Origin: JBFHIJ01 sp963678775
GTDB lineage: Bacteria > Bacteroidota > Ignavibacteria > Kapaibacteriales > UBA2268
Assembly: GCA_963678775.2 (NCBI GenBank)
Contig: CAXXGR010000007.1
Location: 186,001-250,000, forward strand
Reading direction: 5' to 3'
DNA length: 64,000 nucleotides
Made by a program: the position numbers and the translations under genes. Below are positions 55,901-64,000 of the stretch, in pieces. The notes beneath the pieces are model-generated. The model was given only the letters and a program-made list of their open reading frames with translations, was not told the DNA's origin and did no database searches. Numbering within the stretch: the stretch's first letter is position 1; every line of letters starts with the position of its first letter.

Positions 55901-58900
55901 AAAAACATACCTGCACAAGGTAATCATAGCAAATTTGATATACTTTTCTCATTTATAGAAAATGAGGATGCATTAGATTTAGAACTGACTTACAACACTG
56001 ATTTATATGATTCTGCACTGATTTCTCTCATCCCAAAGCATATCGAAAGCATTTTAGAAGAAGTTGTTAGTTCGCCTAATAGAGAAGTTGACATGATAAA
56101 CATTCTCAGTGAACCAGAACTGCAGCAATTAGAACACTTTAATAATACCAACTGTAAATACTCTGATAATATTTCAATATCAGAATATTTTGATACTGTT
56201 GCTAAGAAGTATCCGAATCGTACTGCGCTAACTTTAAAAGATAAATCAATAAGTTATTCTGAATTGCAAAATACATCTAATCTAATAGCATTTAAGTTAT
56301 TGAAAAATTACAAACTTAAATCAAGTTCAAAAATAGCTGTATACGTTAAACGAGATTTAAATTTCATACCAATTATGCTTGGAGTGATGAAATCAGGGGC
56401 AGTTTATGTGCCGATAGATGAGCAAACTCCAATGTCAAGGCTAAACAAAATCGTGTTAAATTGTAATGCAGAGTTGCTTATTACAGACAGAAAAATTGAA
56501 TCAGCAATTAAATCTATTCAAAAAGAAGAGTTGTTAGAATCTGATATCGCGGTGTTGGAATTGAAAAAGTTAAATCCTAAAAATGCTGCATATATTATCT
56601 ATTCTTCTGGTACCACCGGCGAACCCAAGGGTATAGTGGCAACTCATTCTAATTTGATAAATACAATAGAAGATCAGATAAAAGCTTTTGATATTGATGA
56701 ACACTCAAAAGTAATGCAGTTCTACTCTATAGCTTTTGATGCCTCGATGCTTGAGGTATTTCTTGGATTATTTGCAGGAGCGGAGCTTGTAATTACGACA
56801 AACGAGATTATTTCAGATAAGCTTGCAATTGAAAACTATTTGCAAGATAACTCTGTTTCTTTTGCATTTTTTCCACCATCTTATCTAAAAATACTAGACA
56901 AAGAGAAATTGCAAAAAATAAAAACATTAGTGACCGGAATGGAACCTCCAATCAAAGGAGATGCTTTACATTTTGCATCAAAAGCAAATTATTTCAACAT
57001 TTATGGCCCTACGGAAACTACTGTGATTTGCTCTTATCACAAAGTTAATCCATACGCTAACTATGAAACTGCGATTCCGATTGGAAAGGCGATGAGAAAT
57101 TATTCTATGTATATCATGAATAATGAAATGCAAGCCCAACCCATAGGTTTTACGGGTGAAATATGTATAGAAGGAGAAGGATTAGCTCTTGGTTATCTAA
57201 ATGATGTTGAACTTACAGCTTCAAAATTCAAAACTAATCCATTAACCGGTAACCGTATATTCTGTTCAGGTGATATTGGTAAAATGTTGCCAAATGGGGA
57301 AATAGTATACCTCTCAAGAAAAGACAATCAGGTAAAAATTAGAGGGTATAGAATAGAAACCGGAGAGATTAAATCTAATCTGGATAAAATCACAGGAATA
57401 AACGAATCATATTTAAGTGTTAAAGAAGAAAATGGCAATAAAGAATTAGTTGCTTATGTTGTTTCTGACAGGCTTACTGAGAAAGAAATAAGATTTGAAA
57501 TGAAATCTTTTCTACCGCAATATATGATACCAAAATATATCAAACTAATTGATGAAATGCCACTTACCGCAAATGGTAAAATAGATAAAAATGCCTTACC
57601 GTCAGAATTCTCTGATGATGTCAATGATGTTGTTGATATAACTGTTCTTAACGATGAAGAGTTAATCGTACTGCAAGTTTGGCAAAGCGTTTTAGGTAAA
57701 GAGAATATAGACATTGATAAAAATTTCTTTGAGTTAGGTGGAGACTCTATTAAAGCTATTCAGATATGCTCGACACTTTCACAAAGAGGCTATTTAGCGA
57801 ATGTAAGAGACGTATTTGCCAACAATACGATAACTGAGTTGGCATCCGCCATGAAAGCTAAACAGCAGGCTTTAAAGAAAGAAACAGAAGCAGGTAAATA
57901 TCCTTTAAGTCCAATTCAGAAATGGTTTGTTGAGCAAAATGGAGAAATATACTCCCATTTCAATCAGGCTCAATGTTTTGAATTTACTCAATTTATCGAT
58001 GCTGAATTACTAAATAAAGCTGTGGATTTAGTCCTGTCCCGTCATTCTGCTTTCCGTACTCGATATAGAAAGTACGAAGGTATTTATCTGCAAGAGCTAA
58101 TGAATTCAATGACTGACTATCATCACTATGAGGTGATGCAACAGAGATTTGATGGAGTAAGTGCCAAAGATTTATCAAGAAGAATGAATGAAGAAATCAA
58201 TCCTGAAGAAGGTAAGATGATTCTATTTAGACTTATACAAGATGGAGACAAGTCCTTTCTTTTAGCGGTGGCTCATCATTTCATTATAGATGGTATTTCA
58301 TGGAGAATACTTATAGGTGAGATAGAATCTACCTATATTTCCCTTAACAAAGGCGAAAAATTGATACTTCCGGACACTACTGATAGTTTCCAAAATTGGT
58401 CTAAGTATATAGATATTAAATTCAGTAAAGAATTATATAATATAGAATATTGGTATAGTGTTACAGTTGATGAATTAACTATTGATTGGCTAAATAAGGA
58501 AAGTCAATTTAATTCAGCTTCTTTTGAATTAAGTAGCGAGGTCACTCGCGTGTTACTTGAAGAAACTCACAGAGCTTTCAATACAAAAATAAATGACGTA
58601 TTGTTAACCTCTGTGCAACGTGCATTTGCCAAAGTATTTTCCGAAAATAAGCAAATCGATATTATGCTTGAAAGCCACGGTAGAGAGCATGAATTTACTG
58701 ACTTAGATATTTCGGAAACTGTTGGCTGGTTTACTACTTTCTATCCTATTTCGCTTAAAGTGAAGGATGATTTAAAAGACTCTATTGTAGAAGTGAAAGA
58801 TACTCTCAGAGCTGTTCCTAATAACGGATTTGACTATATAGCTCTGAAATATACCTCAGGGAAGTTTTCAAAAATTCTAGAACCTAAGATAAGTTTCAAC

Positions 58901-59224
58901 TACCTGGGCGTGTTTGGAGATGATAAAGCACAGAGCCTTATGAAGCTCATAGATGTAGACTTGTCGCCTGTAATGAGCGAAAGTATAAGTTTCAATCAGG
59001 ACTTTGTTATAAATGCTGTAGTTGAAAATCAGAAATTTAAGTTATTCCTTGATTCCAAATATGGAAAGGATATAGCAGTAACATTAGTCAAAACCATTGA
59101 ATCTGAATTAGTTGAAATTATAGATTTTCTTTCAAATTACTTAGATCAGGAAATTACCAAATCAGATATTGATTTTGACGGCTTCGAAAATGATGATCTT
59201 AGCGACTTTTTAAATACACTTTAG
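49985..59224 (+). CDS. Nonribosomal peptide synthetase, A-PCP-C-A-PCP-C-A-PCP-E (3079 aa)
   Basis: Begins directly with an adenylation domain, so it must work with the C3 domain at the end of the first synthetase. By residue: A2 1-500 (STSGSTGEPK ~147, FNGKIDK ~487), PCP3 Ser545 (GGNSM); C4 597-1025 (HHIISDG at 725); A3 1056-1500 (YTSGTTGKPKG ~1178), PCP4 Ser1553 (GGHSL); C5 1600-2030 (HHIIADG at 1736); A4 2068-2530 (YSSGTTGEPKG ~2204), PCP5 Ser2588 (GGDSI); epimerisation domain 2635-3070 (LSPIQKWFVE, HHFIIDGISWRIL at 2764). The E domain makes residue 5 D-configured. Pocket readings (A2 D-V-R-S-L-A-L-L-A; A3 D-G-V-S-A-A-L-C-T; A4 D-A-L-S-V-G-I-V-I) match no code I can assign. The end of A3 has NNKTDV in place of NGKxD. 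Acidic C-terminal tail as in docking donors. Confidence 0.9.
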   Translation: MNKKLYYTVFDQVAMQYPNNIAIEQFDKTITYKELKAKSNAIAKHISALGLPKSSVIAVSIPASINYVVTVLGIMKSGHVFMPLDMHHPKERLKKIVGIAKPKLQICSLEELSVRLVSKVINVNDIQDATEPFAYPEMRGDEPCYVISTSGSTGEPKSILGMHKSFSHYMHWESKEFELEENARIPLIAPTTFDVSLRDIFVPLMNGATLVLPPSEIKKDMNKLYKWLENNKITLIHIVPSLFRMITKVAEKDKLYRLENLKYILLAGEPLYGRDISAWRSVFGNTTELVNLYGPSETTLAKMFNSLGGKHFEDNRIIPLGQPISNTAVLILNRGKLCEVGEQGEIHIKTPFRSKGYIGNDELNRQVFIQNPLKEEEDILYKTGDIGKYLPDRSIEFIGRMDRQIKISGNRVELNEIESAFQDIEQIEDVIIMPQKDTEKNIRLCAYYTLKYDISQDTLKSKLIEKLTDYMIPSYFVRLEEFPLNFNGKIDKKALPKPEDILYENVEYVAPKSQIETNLVKIWQELFEISKIGINNKFSEYGGNSMLAIKLIAKIYQTFGVSISIKELFEDGSIKSIAKKLSASKTNSVNISKTEVKEYYNLSFQQERLWVLSQIEEANASYNITSAYRVNGNFDVLIFENAINYVLNQHDVFKTSFHILDGKPVAKLENSINFKIEESELNLADLQSELAKESSRIFDMAQANLFRCKVYNIASDDYILFFNIHHIISDGNSLRLLVKEINKAYKLLINNNNMIDNEIDISYLDYAAWQHDYLNSESAEKQKSYFIGKLEGEIPVLTLPTDFKRKKVKSYRGSNITVPLKINDSMALKNISNDLSVSKFTVFVSAMNIIFRKLAGIDEIVTGTVAKNRTIAQLENVQGYFSNTLPIKITIDNTATIKEYIKQVANEIYETLDQQIFPFDKIIPELDIERDFSRNPVFDVMLLYREDIQEDLELPGARIEEINVPEIYSRMELAFELIESEDDFQLGISYNSDLYSKQQVVEYCNFFSEVLNQISVYNRGVREISILSQVDIEKIISKNYTKSAFEDELNLYHLVLNAALKHGLEVALSVDNKNYTYNTLLTDVQRIAAYFYKEGISEEDVVAIRSARNYKRVATALALWKLGATYLPIIDSLPQVRIDYIVKDSDAKYYDEEQIDFTNLVICETPTSTATINPAYVIYTSGTTGKPKGVKVSHSSFVNQLIHQQEILSVTKSSCLLQFHSHSFDGAMVEQFLPLIAGSKSVIANSDSIEDINKFYQLLDSEQVTHIILPPSYLNLLDIGELQHIKVIASAGDIPNPKVVASVLEAGVDYFNLYGPTETSCTTSIYKVNKFREEIPLGNPVYNTYMFIVDEDIHVLPSRAIGEICIAGAALSLGYINRPDDSSFTVLNTFNNMPIYRTGDYAKVDSSGNMIYLGRKDKRIKVRGYRVDPNEIKFEVLKLKSVLDVEVLHDKQQLRAFVKSSNIAETRLSQDSLRNVLPEYSIPEFFYVHDIPKNSNNKTDVNLLLEQAESVKSVEVENNLTSIQLRLKAIILEILSIDDIAIDDNFFKLGGHSLLAIGFISKVNQEFETDIKLKDFFENPTLRSIDKILLSSKGKVYYNLSKAPVGDLYTLSSQQKRIYSVVKLGGNKAYNAPVAIHFSNLDIALFNKALNKVIHKHPILRAHIIEQYSEPMFRIITDFKYDAEFLQIENLKDKLALKQVVDKISTKYIEVSDLPLFNLTFISDTTEDCILVLNIHHIIADGISLNIFISDLNQFYNGMKRNDIRLGESIETTYDYFDYVHNQKNVYTSVKIQEAKKYWKKKLKGELSVMDLPIKTVRPQVQTYNGAILHSKISSVLFQKIEAIARDRGVSNFTAFVSVLKILFRRYTSQNDIIIGTAVSGREFREFENAIGLFSNIIPLRDNIEKYDTFADILKKVNNTINESFEYQSYPFENIIEDLSLERDMSRGAIFDFAVTYGYKDEAEFALEGVTVKNIPAQGNHSKFDILFSFIENEDALDLELTYNTDLYDSALISLIPKHIESILEEVVSSPNREVDMINILSEPELQQLEHFNNTNCKYSDNISISEYFDTVAKKYPNRTALTLKDKSISYSELQNTSNLIAFKLLKNYKLKSSSKIAVYVKRDLNFIPIMLGVMKSGAVYVPIDEQTPMSRLNKIVLNCNAELLITDRKIESAIKSIQKEELLESDIAVLELKKLNPKNAAYIIYSSGTTGEPKGIVATHSNLINTIEDQIKAFDIDEHSKVMQFYSIAFDASMLEVFLGLFAGAELVITTNEIISDKLAIENYLQDNSVSFAFFPPSYLKILDKEKLQKIKTLVTGMEPPIKGDALHFASKANYFNIYGPTETTVICSYHKVNPYANYETAIPIGKAMRNYSMYIMNNEMQAQPIGFTGEICIEGEGLALGYLNDVELTASKFKTNPLTGNRIFCSGDIGKMLPNGEIVYLSRKDNQVKIRGYRIETGEIKSNLDKITGINESYLSVKEENGNKELVAYVVSDRLTEKEIRFEMKSFLPQYMIPKYIKLIDEMPLTANGKIDKNALPSEFSDDVNDVVDITVLNDEELIVLQVWQSVLGKENIDIDKNFFELGGDSIKAIQICSTLSQRGYLANVRDVFANNTITELASAMKAKQQALKKETEAGKYPLSPIQKWFVEQNGEIYSHFNQAQCFEFTQFIDAELLNKAVDLVLSRHSAFRTRYRKYEGIYLQELMNSMTDYHHYEVMQQRFDGVSAKDLSRRMNEEINPEEGKMILFRLIQDGDKSFLLAVAHHFIIDGISWRILIGEIESTYISLNKGEKLILPDTTDSFQNWSKYIDIKFSKELYNIEYWYSVTVDELTIDWLNKESQFNSASFELSSEVTRVLLEETHRAFNTKINDVLLTSVQRAFAKVFSENKQIDIMLESHGREHEFTDLDISETVGWFTTFYPISLKVKDDLKDSIVEVKDTLRAVPNNGFDYIALKYTSGKFSKILEPKISFNYLGVFGDDKAQSLMKLIDVDLSPVMSESISFNQDFVINAVVENQKFKLFLDSKYGKDIAVTLVKTIESELVEIIDFLSNYLDQEITKSDIDFDGFENDDLSDFLNTL

Positions 59225-59238
59225 GAAAAAATATAGCC

Positions 59239-59616
59239 ATGAATGCAAATAATAAAGAAATAAATAAGACAAAACCAAAATTATGGCTTTTGAATATCTC
59301 GGATAAAGAAACAGGTATAGAGCGTTTGTTTGATGAGAAGCTAAAAAGAGAATTTAAAGATAGCTATGAAATGGTGAATACTGCAAATCAAATTATTAAA
59401 AGAAAGAATGATTTAGTGGTGGAACTGCATAGTACTAATAATGGACTCTTTTTTGCAACAGCTATTAAGTTTTATAAGTTTCAAGAGCATAGTAGCGGCT
59501 TACTATGGCAGTCTATAGGAGAATCCAGTATTGCTATTTATAAAGACAACAAATATTTTGATATCGCCAGGCAATACTACAAAATTATGAAACGTAGCTT
59601 GGAAAACTATATTTAG
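59239..59616 (+). CDS. Small protein of unknown function between two NRPS genes
   Basis: 125 aa, not recognised. It is not an MbtH protein: the NxEDxQYSLWPxxxxxPxGW pattern is missing. N-terminus is lysine-rich (MNANNKEINKTKPKLWLLNI), middle is mixed alpha/beta (DLVVELHSTNNGLFFATAIKFYKFQEHSSGLLWQ) and the end is helical (YFDIARQYYKIMKRSLENYI); no signal peptide, so cytosolic. AGGAAAAAA precedes the ATG; 14 bp after NRPS2 and 8 bp before NRPS3, so it is within the operon. A helper or docking role is possible but unsupported. Confidence 0.7.
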   Translation: MNANNKEINKTKPKLWLLNISDKETGIERLFDEKLKREFKDSYEMVNTANQIIKRKNDLVVELHSTNNGLFFATAIKFYKFQEHSSGLLWQSIGESSIAIYKDNKYFDIARQYYKIMKRSLENYI

Positions 59617-59624
59617 GTCTGAAA

Positions 59625-62600
59625 ATGCTTAAAAAAGAGAATATACAAAATATTATACCAATGTCTCCTTTGCAAGAGGCGATGTACTTTCGTAAAGTAA
59701 TGGATAAGCATTCTTCTGCGTATTTCAATCAAATTTCCTTTGCTTTGACAGGGGATTTTGCTATTGAAATATTTAGTAAATCATGGGAAATGATTTTTGA
59801 AAGACATGACATTCTGCGAACTGCTTTTGTGCATGAAAATGCACCTCGTCCCTTGCAGATAGTTTTAAAAAACAGGAAACCTGAAATAACTTATCATGAT
59901 GCATTTGAAATAGAACATTTTAAGGCTATTAAAAAAAATGATTTAGAGCGTGGCTTTGATTTTAAAAACGAGCCTCTCATGCGCTTTTCTGTATGGAAAG
60001 CAAAGGAGAGAAAGGTTAAAGTCCTTTGGAGCTTTCACCATATAATAATGGATGGCTGGTGTAATAGTATTTTATTCTCAGAGTTTGAACAGTTATATAA
60101 GATATTTAAAGAAAATCGACGATCATCGTTACCTGTAGTTCCATCTTACTCAAAATATATCAAATGGATAGAGTCATTAGATAAGAAAGAATCGGAAAGC
60201 TATTGGCAGCATTACTTACATGATTTTGATGAGGCTAGTCTTGTTGCTACGCAAAATACCAGGAAAGATTATAATCTCAAAAAATACGTATTCTCGTTGA
60301 ATTTAAGGCAAAGTAAGTTATTGACAGATTTTGCAAAACAAATAGGTGTGACTCTTGTTAATCTCATAAAAGCGATTTGGAGCATAATCCCTGCTAAACT
60401 TAATGATTCGTCTAAATCTTGCTTCGCATATACAATTTCAGGTAGAGATTACCCTATTGAAGAGATTGAAAAAATTGTAGGGCTATTTATTAATACCCTG
60501 CCGCAATTTGTCGATCTGGATAAATCTGAAACAATAGTTGAGCTTGCCAAAGCAATTCAAAGAGATGATGTGAAGAACAAAGAATATGGTTTTATTTCCG
60601 GTGCTGATTTATCTGTTGCTTGTGGAAAAGAGATTCTTTATGATCATATCCTAATCTTTGAAAATTACCCAATCGATAATTCCAAGAGTTCAATATTTGA
60701 ATATAGTGAGTTTGAAGATTTTGAACAGACAGATTTTCCGCTTGCTATTTATGTGGGATTGGGCGAAGAAATAACATTTACTATGAAATATGATACTAAT
60801 TCTATAAGTGCTTATAAAATAAATATATTAGAAAATTCAGTTCTCAATATTTCACATCAAATAATTACTGACTCAAAAATACGTATAGACAAAATCAAAC
60901 TACTAAATGATAAGCAAGAGCTGGAAATAATTGCGAACTCATTAGGAATACAATCTGAACAAAACAGGCACAAAGATTTAGCTCACATATTCAAAGAGCA
61001 AGTTGAACTTCTGCCTAATAAAGAAATTCTGGTTACTAAAACTAAAATCTATACTTATAAAGAGCTTGACAGGCTTTCAAACTATGTTGCAAATCGTCTA
61101 AATTCTTCAGATACTGATATTGTCGGTGTATTTCTGGATAGGTCAGTGTATATTATAATTTCAATTCTGGGTATTCTTAAGGCAGGTAAAGCATTTTTAC
61201 CTCTTTCCACCGAGCATCCGGCAGAAAGAAATAATTATATTATTCAGGATAGCGGTATAGACACTATCATAAGTGACGGAGATTCACATTTTGGTATCGA
61301 AAATAATATAAGTTATTTGGATATATATGAAGAGGATTTAGAAAATGTAACTGATAGTAAACAACTCGCTTATCTAATATATACTTCAGGAACTACAGGC
61401 AAGCCAAAGGGAGTTCTGTTAACGCAGGAAAACCTTTTAAGCTTCACTCAAAACTTGAGATATACTTTTGGTATCACTGAAGACGATAGTTTATTGGCGA
61501 TAACGACTCACACATTCGATATTTCTATTCTGGAAATGATAAGTACTCTTTTGACTGGAGTGAAGGTATATTTTGGTGATAAAGAGGAAGTACTTAATCC
61601 GGTTAGAATATCTGAAATAGTTAATGCACATAAAATAAACACACTTCAAATAACCCCTTCGCATTTGTTAGGTCTTATTGATGTTGTTGGTGTAGAGTTC
61701 CTAAAATCAATAAAAACATTGTTGGTGGGTGGAGAAGAATTCCCATTTTCACTAATGAAAAGACTTGATATCCTCGACAAGACAAATGTTTTTAATGTTT
61801 ACGGCCCTACAGAGACTTGTATTTGGTCTTCTGCCAAATTGTTGCAAGGTGAAATGAGTATTGGTCGGCCATTATTGGGTGAAAGTATTTTTATACTTGA
61901 TAAAAATAACCAAATTATGCCCCCAGGTTATATTGGGGAACTATGTATTGCTGGTTTAGGTGTAGGGATGGGGTATCATAATCGTCCTGAGTTATCCGCA
62001 CAAAAATTTATAAAACTCGATACTTTCCCTGAGAAACTGATATACAAAACCGGAGACTATGCTTATTATAATGAGGATGGTGAGATAAAGTTTGCCGGAA
62101 GAAAAGATTATCAACTAAAAGTGCGTGGTTTTAGAATAGAAGAGCAGGAAATAGTAAAAGTCGCCTTAGAGTTGCCGGAAATAAAAGAGTGCGTTATATC
62201 TAAAAGCAATAATGATAGCTTAATAGCCTATCTGATTGTAAATAAAAATGTTACAAGTGATTATGTGAAGCGTTATGTAAGTAGATTTCTGCCTGAGTAT
62301 ATGATTCCTGATACATATATTTTTCTTGATAAATTTCCTTTGAATTCTAACGGTAAGATTGATAGAAAAGCTCTGCCTGAACCAAATTCTATAAAAATAG
62401 ACAATGCTCAATTTAATGATACTGAAATGCTTATTGCAAAACTATGGAAAGAAATATTAGGGCACGAAGAGTTCGCTGTAACTTCAAAATTCTTTTCAGT
62501 AGGCGGACATAGTTTGAAAGCTATGAGGTTAGTTGCTTTATTTAATAAGGCATATTCCAAAAATTTAGAAATAACTGAATTTATGAAAAACCCTACTATT

Positions 62601-64000
62601 GGTTTCATGTCTTCGTATATCGGTGCTGATAATAAAGAAAATATTTCTATTAAACAACTTGAAAAGTCAGAGCATTACTTACCTTCTTCTAATCAGAGAC
62701 GACTCTGGACAATTCAAAAACACACTGGTATTTCTTCTGATTACAATATGCCTTCAGCATTCAAAATTACCGGGAACCTTGATTTAGTTAAGTTAGAGCA
62801 AGCTTTCAATACTTTGATTAGAAAATATGATATTCTAAGAAGCAGATTTATTGAAAAAGACGGCATTCCATTCCTTGAAGTTAGTCCTAAATTAGAATAT
62901 AAAATCCTTGAAAATAAAGTACTTGATATGCAATCGAGTATAGAGAAAATTGAACGGCTTGCAATTAAAGAACTGCGTTTAGATAAGCTACCTCTATTTG
63001 ACGTAAAACTTTTTAGACTTTCCTCAGAAATCGGGATTTTATTTTTTAATATACATCATTCTATTTCTGATGGTTGGTCGCAGGATATTCTTTTTAGAGA
63101 GTGGATCGAAATCTATAATGGATCAGCAGTAAAACCAGTTGAATATCAATATCAGGATTTAATAGCCGACATGGCTTCTAAATCTGAAAGCATGAGGAAC
63201 AAAGAATATTGGTTACACAGACTCTCCGGTTTTGAAAAAGTTGATTCTAATCTTGTCAATTTCGAAGCAGCAAATTCACGGGATTCAGTTTTCAGAATGG
63301 ATTTATCCCAAATAGATAATATAGAAATAGAGGAATTCTGTAAAGAGAATGCCATTTCGCATTATTCCTATTTTCTTGGTCTCGTTTGTTTGTTGATGTC
63401 ACGATATTCAGATTCAAGTGATATCTGCATTGCAACAGTCTCCGCAGGCAGAGATAATTTAATATTGCAAGAAGCACCCGGTTACTTCACGAACACAATG
63501 ATATTTAGAAGTAAAATTCAAAAATCTGATAACGGAAAAGAATATTTCACAAAATTACAAAATAGACTATATAATGATTTAGAACATCAGACTTATCCTT
63601 ATGATAAAGTATTGAAAATACTTGCAAAGGAATCAAAACTGAATATAAATGAGTTGATTGATTCTATATTTATTTATCAGGAAAATGAGGATATTTCAAA
63701 TAGCTTTAATGGTACTACTATTGAGCAAGTAGAAATAAGCGTTCCACTGCAGCGTTTTGGCTTAGCAATTCATATCATAAGGAAAACAGATGATTTCTCT
63801 TGTGAAATAATCTACAAGGGCAACAAATATTCCGAAAGTATGGTCGCAAGGATGTGTTATCACTTACAGCAACTGAGTCGGGAACTATTAGACCGAAGTT
63901 CTGCCCCGTGTATTGATTTAGATATTTTAAGCTCTTTTGAAGAACAACTTTATCGGAATTTCAACGAACATACTGTAGATTTTAATCTGCCGGATAATTG
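59625..64000 (+). CDS. Nonribosomal peptide synthetase, C-A-PCP-C-(A...) (runs off the window)
   Basis: Frame open from ATG 59625 to the window end (at least 1458 aa). Domains: C6 1-440 starting IIPMSPLQEAMYF with HHIIMDGW at 138, the style of condensation domain that follows an epimerase; A5 460-910 (IYTSGTTGKPKG ~584, SNGKIDRKA ~908) with pocket D-I-L-S-L-G-V-I-W, identical to A1 and glycine-like; PCP6 Ser963 (GGHSL); C7 1010-1435 (HHSISDGW at 1144); the last residues (EQLYRNFNEHTVDF) look like the start of another A domain. C6 should accept the D-residue from the epimerase at the end of NRPS2. No thioesterase is reached in the window. Confidence 0.88.
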   Translation, partial: MLKKENIQNIIPMSPLQEAMYFRKVMDKHSSAYFNQISFALTGDFAIEIFSKSWEMIFERHDILRTAFVHENAPRPLQIVLKNRKPEITYHDAFEIEHFKAIKKNDLERGFDFKNEPLMRFSVWKAKERKVKVLWSFHHIIMDGWCNSILFSEFEQLYKIFKENRRSSLPVVPSYSKYIKWIESLDKKESESYWQHYLHDFDEASLVATQNTRKDYNLKKYVFSLNLRQSKLLTDFAKQIGVTLVNLIKAIWSIIPAKLNDSSKSCFAYTISGRDYPIEEIEKIVGLFINTLPQFVDLDKSETIVELAKAIQRDDVKNKEYGFISGADLSVACGKEILYDHILIFENYPIDNSKSSIFEYSEFEDFEQTDFPLAIYVGLGEEITFTMKYDTNSISAYKINILENSVLNISHQIITDSKIRIDKIKLLNDKQELEIIANSLGIQSEQNRHKDLAHIFKEQVELLPNKEILVTKTKIYTYKELDRLSNYVANRLNSSDTDIVGVFLDRSVYIIISILGILKAGKAFLPLSTEHPAERNNYIIQDSGIDTIISDGDSHFGIENNISYLDIYEEDLENVTDSKQLAYLIYTSGTTGKPKGVLLTQENLLSFTQNLRYTFGITEDDSLLAITTHTFDISILEMISTLLTGVKVYFGDKEEVLNPVRISEIVNAHKINTLQITPSHLLGLIDVVGVEFLKSIKTLLVGGEEFPFSLMKRLDILDKTNVFNVYGPTETCIWSSAKLLQGEMSIGRPLLGESIFILDKNNQIMPPGYIGELCIAGLGVGMGYHNRPELSAQKFIKLDTFPEKLIYKTGDYAYYNEDGEIKFAGRKDYQLKVRGFRIEEQEIVKVALELPEIKECVISKSNNDSLIAYLIVNKNVTSDYVKRYVSRFLPEYMIPDTYIFLDKFPLNSNGKIDRKALPEPNSIKIDNAQFNDTEMLIAKLWKEILGHEEFAVTSKFFSVGGHSLKAMRLVALFNKAYSKNLEITEFMKNPTIGFMSSYIGADNKENISIKQLEKSEHYLPSSNQRRLWTIQKHTGISSDYNMPSAFKITGNLDLVKLEQAFNTLIRKYDILRSRFIEKDGIPFLEVSPKLEYKILENKVLDMQSSIEKIERLAIKELRLDKLPLFDVKLFRLSSEIGILFFNIHHSISDGWSQDILFREWIEIYNGSAVKPVEYQYQDLIADMASKSESMRNKEYWLHRLSGFEKVDSNLVNFEAANSRDSVFRMDLSQIDNIEIEEFCKENAISHYSYFLGLVCLLMSRYSDSSDICIATVSAGRDNLILQEAPGYFTNTMIFRSKIQKSDNGKEYFTKLQNRLYNDLEHQTYPYDKVLKILAKESKLNINELIDSIFIYQENEDISNSFNGTTIEQVEISVPLQRFGLAIHIIRKTDDFSCEIIYKGNKYSESMVARMCYHLQQLSRELLDRSSAPCIDLDILSSFEEQLYRNFNEHTVDFNLPDN

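Noticed and set aside
59239..59616. MbtH-like protein
   Set aside because: Position and size invite it, but the conserved MbtH tryptophans and NxEDxQ motif are absent.

Overview
The window is AT-rich DNA from a member of the Bacteroidota/Chlorobi (FCB) group. Evidence for this is several secreted Asp-box (BNR) proteins ending in type IX secretion (T9SS) sorting domains, and a set of housekeeping genes (glgP, ptsH-ptsI, pth, pruA, hslO, recJ, rsgA, yebC) in short operons. A tmRNA with tag peptide ANDNYALAA is present. Genus cannot be set from sequence alone; an Ignavibacteria/Kapabacteria-like lineage is possible.

Layout. 1-1.6 kb: the 3' end of a T9SS cargo gene, then a decayed tyrosine-recombinase fragment just downstream of ssrA (tmRNA), a classic island integration site. 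2-9 kb: housekeeping genes (alpha-glucan phosphorylase, threonylcarbamoyl-AMP synthase, HPr, EI, peptidyl-tRNA hydrolase) and a divergent glycosyltransferase-like gene. 9.1-14.3 kb: an accessory patch with a 10-bp tandem repeat, a broken T9SS cargo gene, an intact one, an exact 138-bp duplication of its 5' end, and a minus-strand module (pentapeptide-repeat 2-TM channel-like protein, nucleotidyltransferase, RhuM-family protein) ending exactly at the duplication breakpoint. 14.6-19.4 kb: pruA, hslO, a coiled-coil membrane protein and a secreted metallophosphoesterase. 19.5-23.7 kb: an anaerobe-type operon (DUF134 regulator, DUF5320, two NifX/NifB-like proteins flanking two ferredoxin-type MinD/Mrp ATPases, DUF89 protein) behind a perfect palindrome. 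23.8-31.5 kb: a small secreted protein, yebC, a Dna2-like nuclease-helicase overlapping recJ, and rsgA.

33-64 kb: a large hybrid PKS-NRPS locus running past the window end. A lipoprotein serine hydrolase (S12) and a DUF697 protein precede a strong hairpin. Then come a 4117-aa FAAL-ACP-KS-AT-ACP-aminotransferase-C-A-PCP-C-PCP-C protein, an AsnB-type amidotransferase, an outer-membrane-like barrel protein, a 3079-aa A-PCP-C-A-PCP-C-A-PCP-E protein, a 125-aa unknown and a third NRPS (C-A-PCP-C-A..., truncated). Domain logic predicts a beta-amino-fatty-acyl lipopeptide, analogous in order to iturin/mycosubtilin synthetases but in an FCB-group host. It has a C-PCP module without its own A domain, a module split between two proteins, and at least seven peptide positions. 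No thioesterase, Sfp-type transferase, MbtH or dedicated exporter is visible here; they may lie beyond 64 kb.
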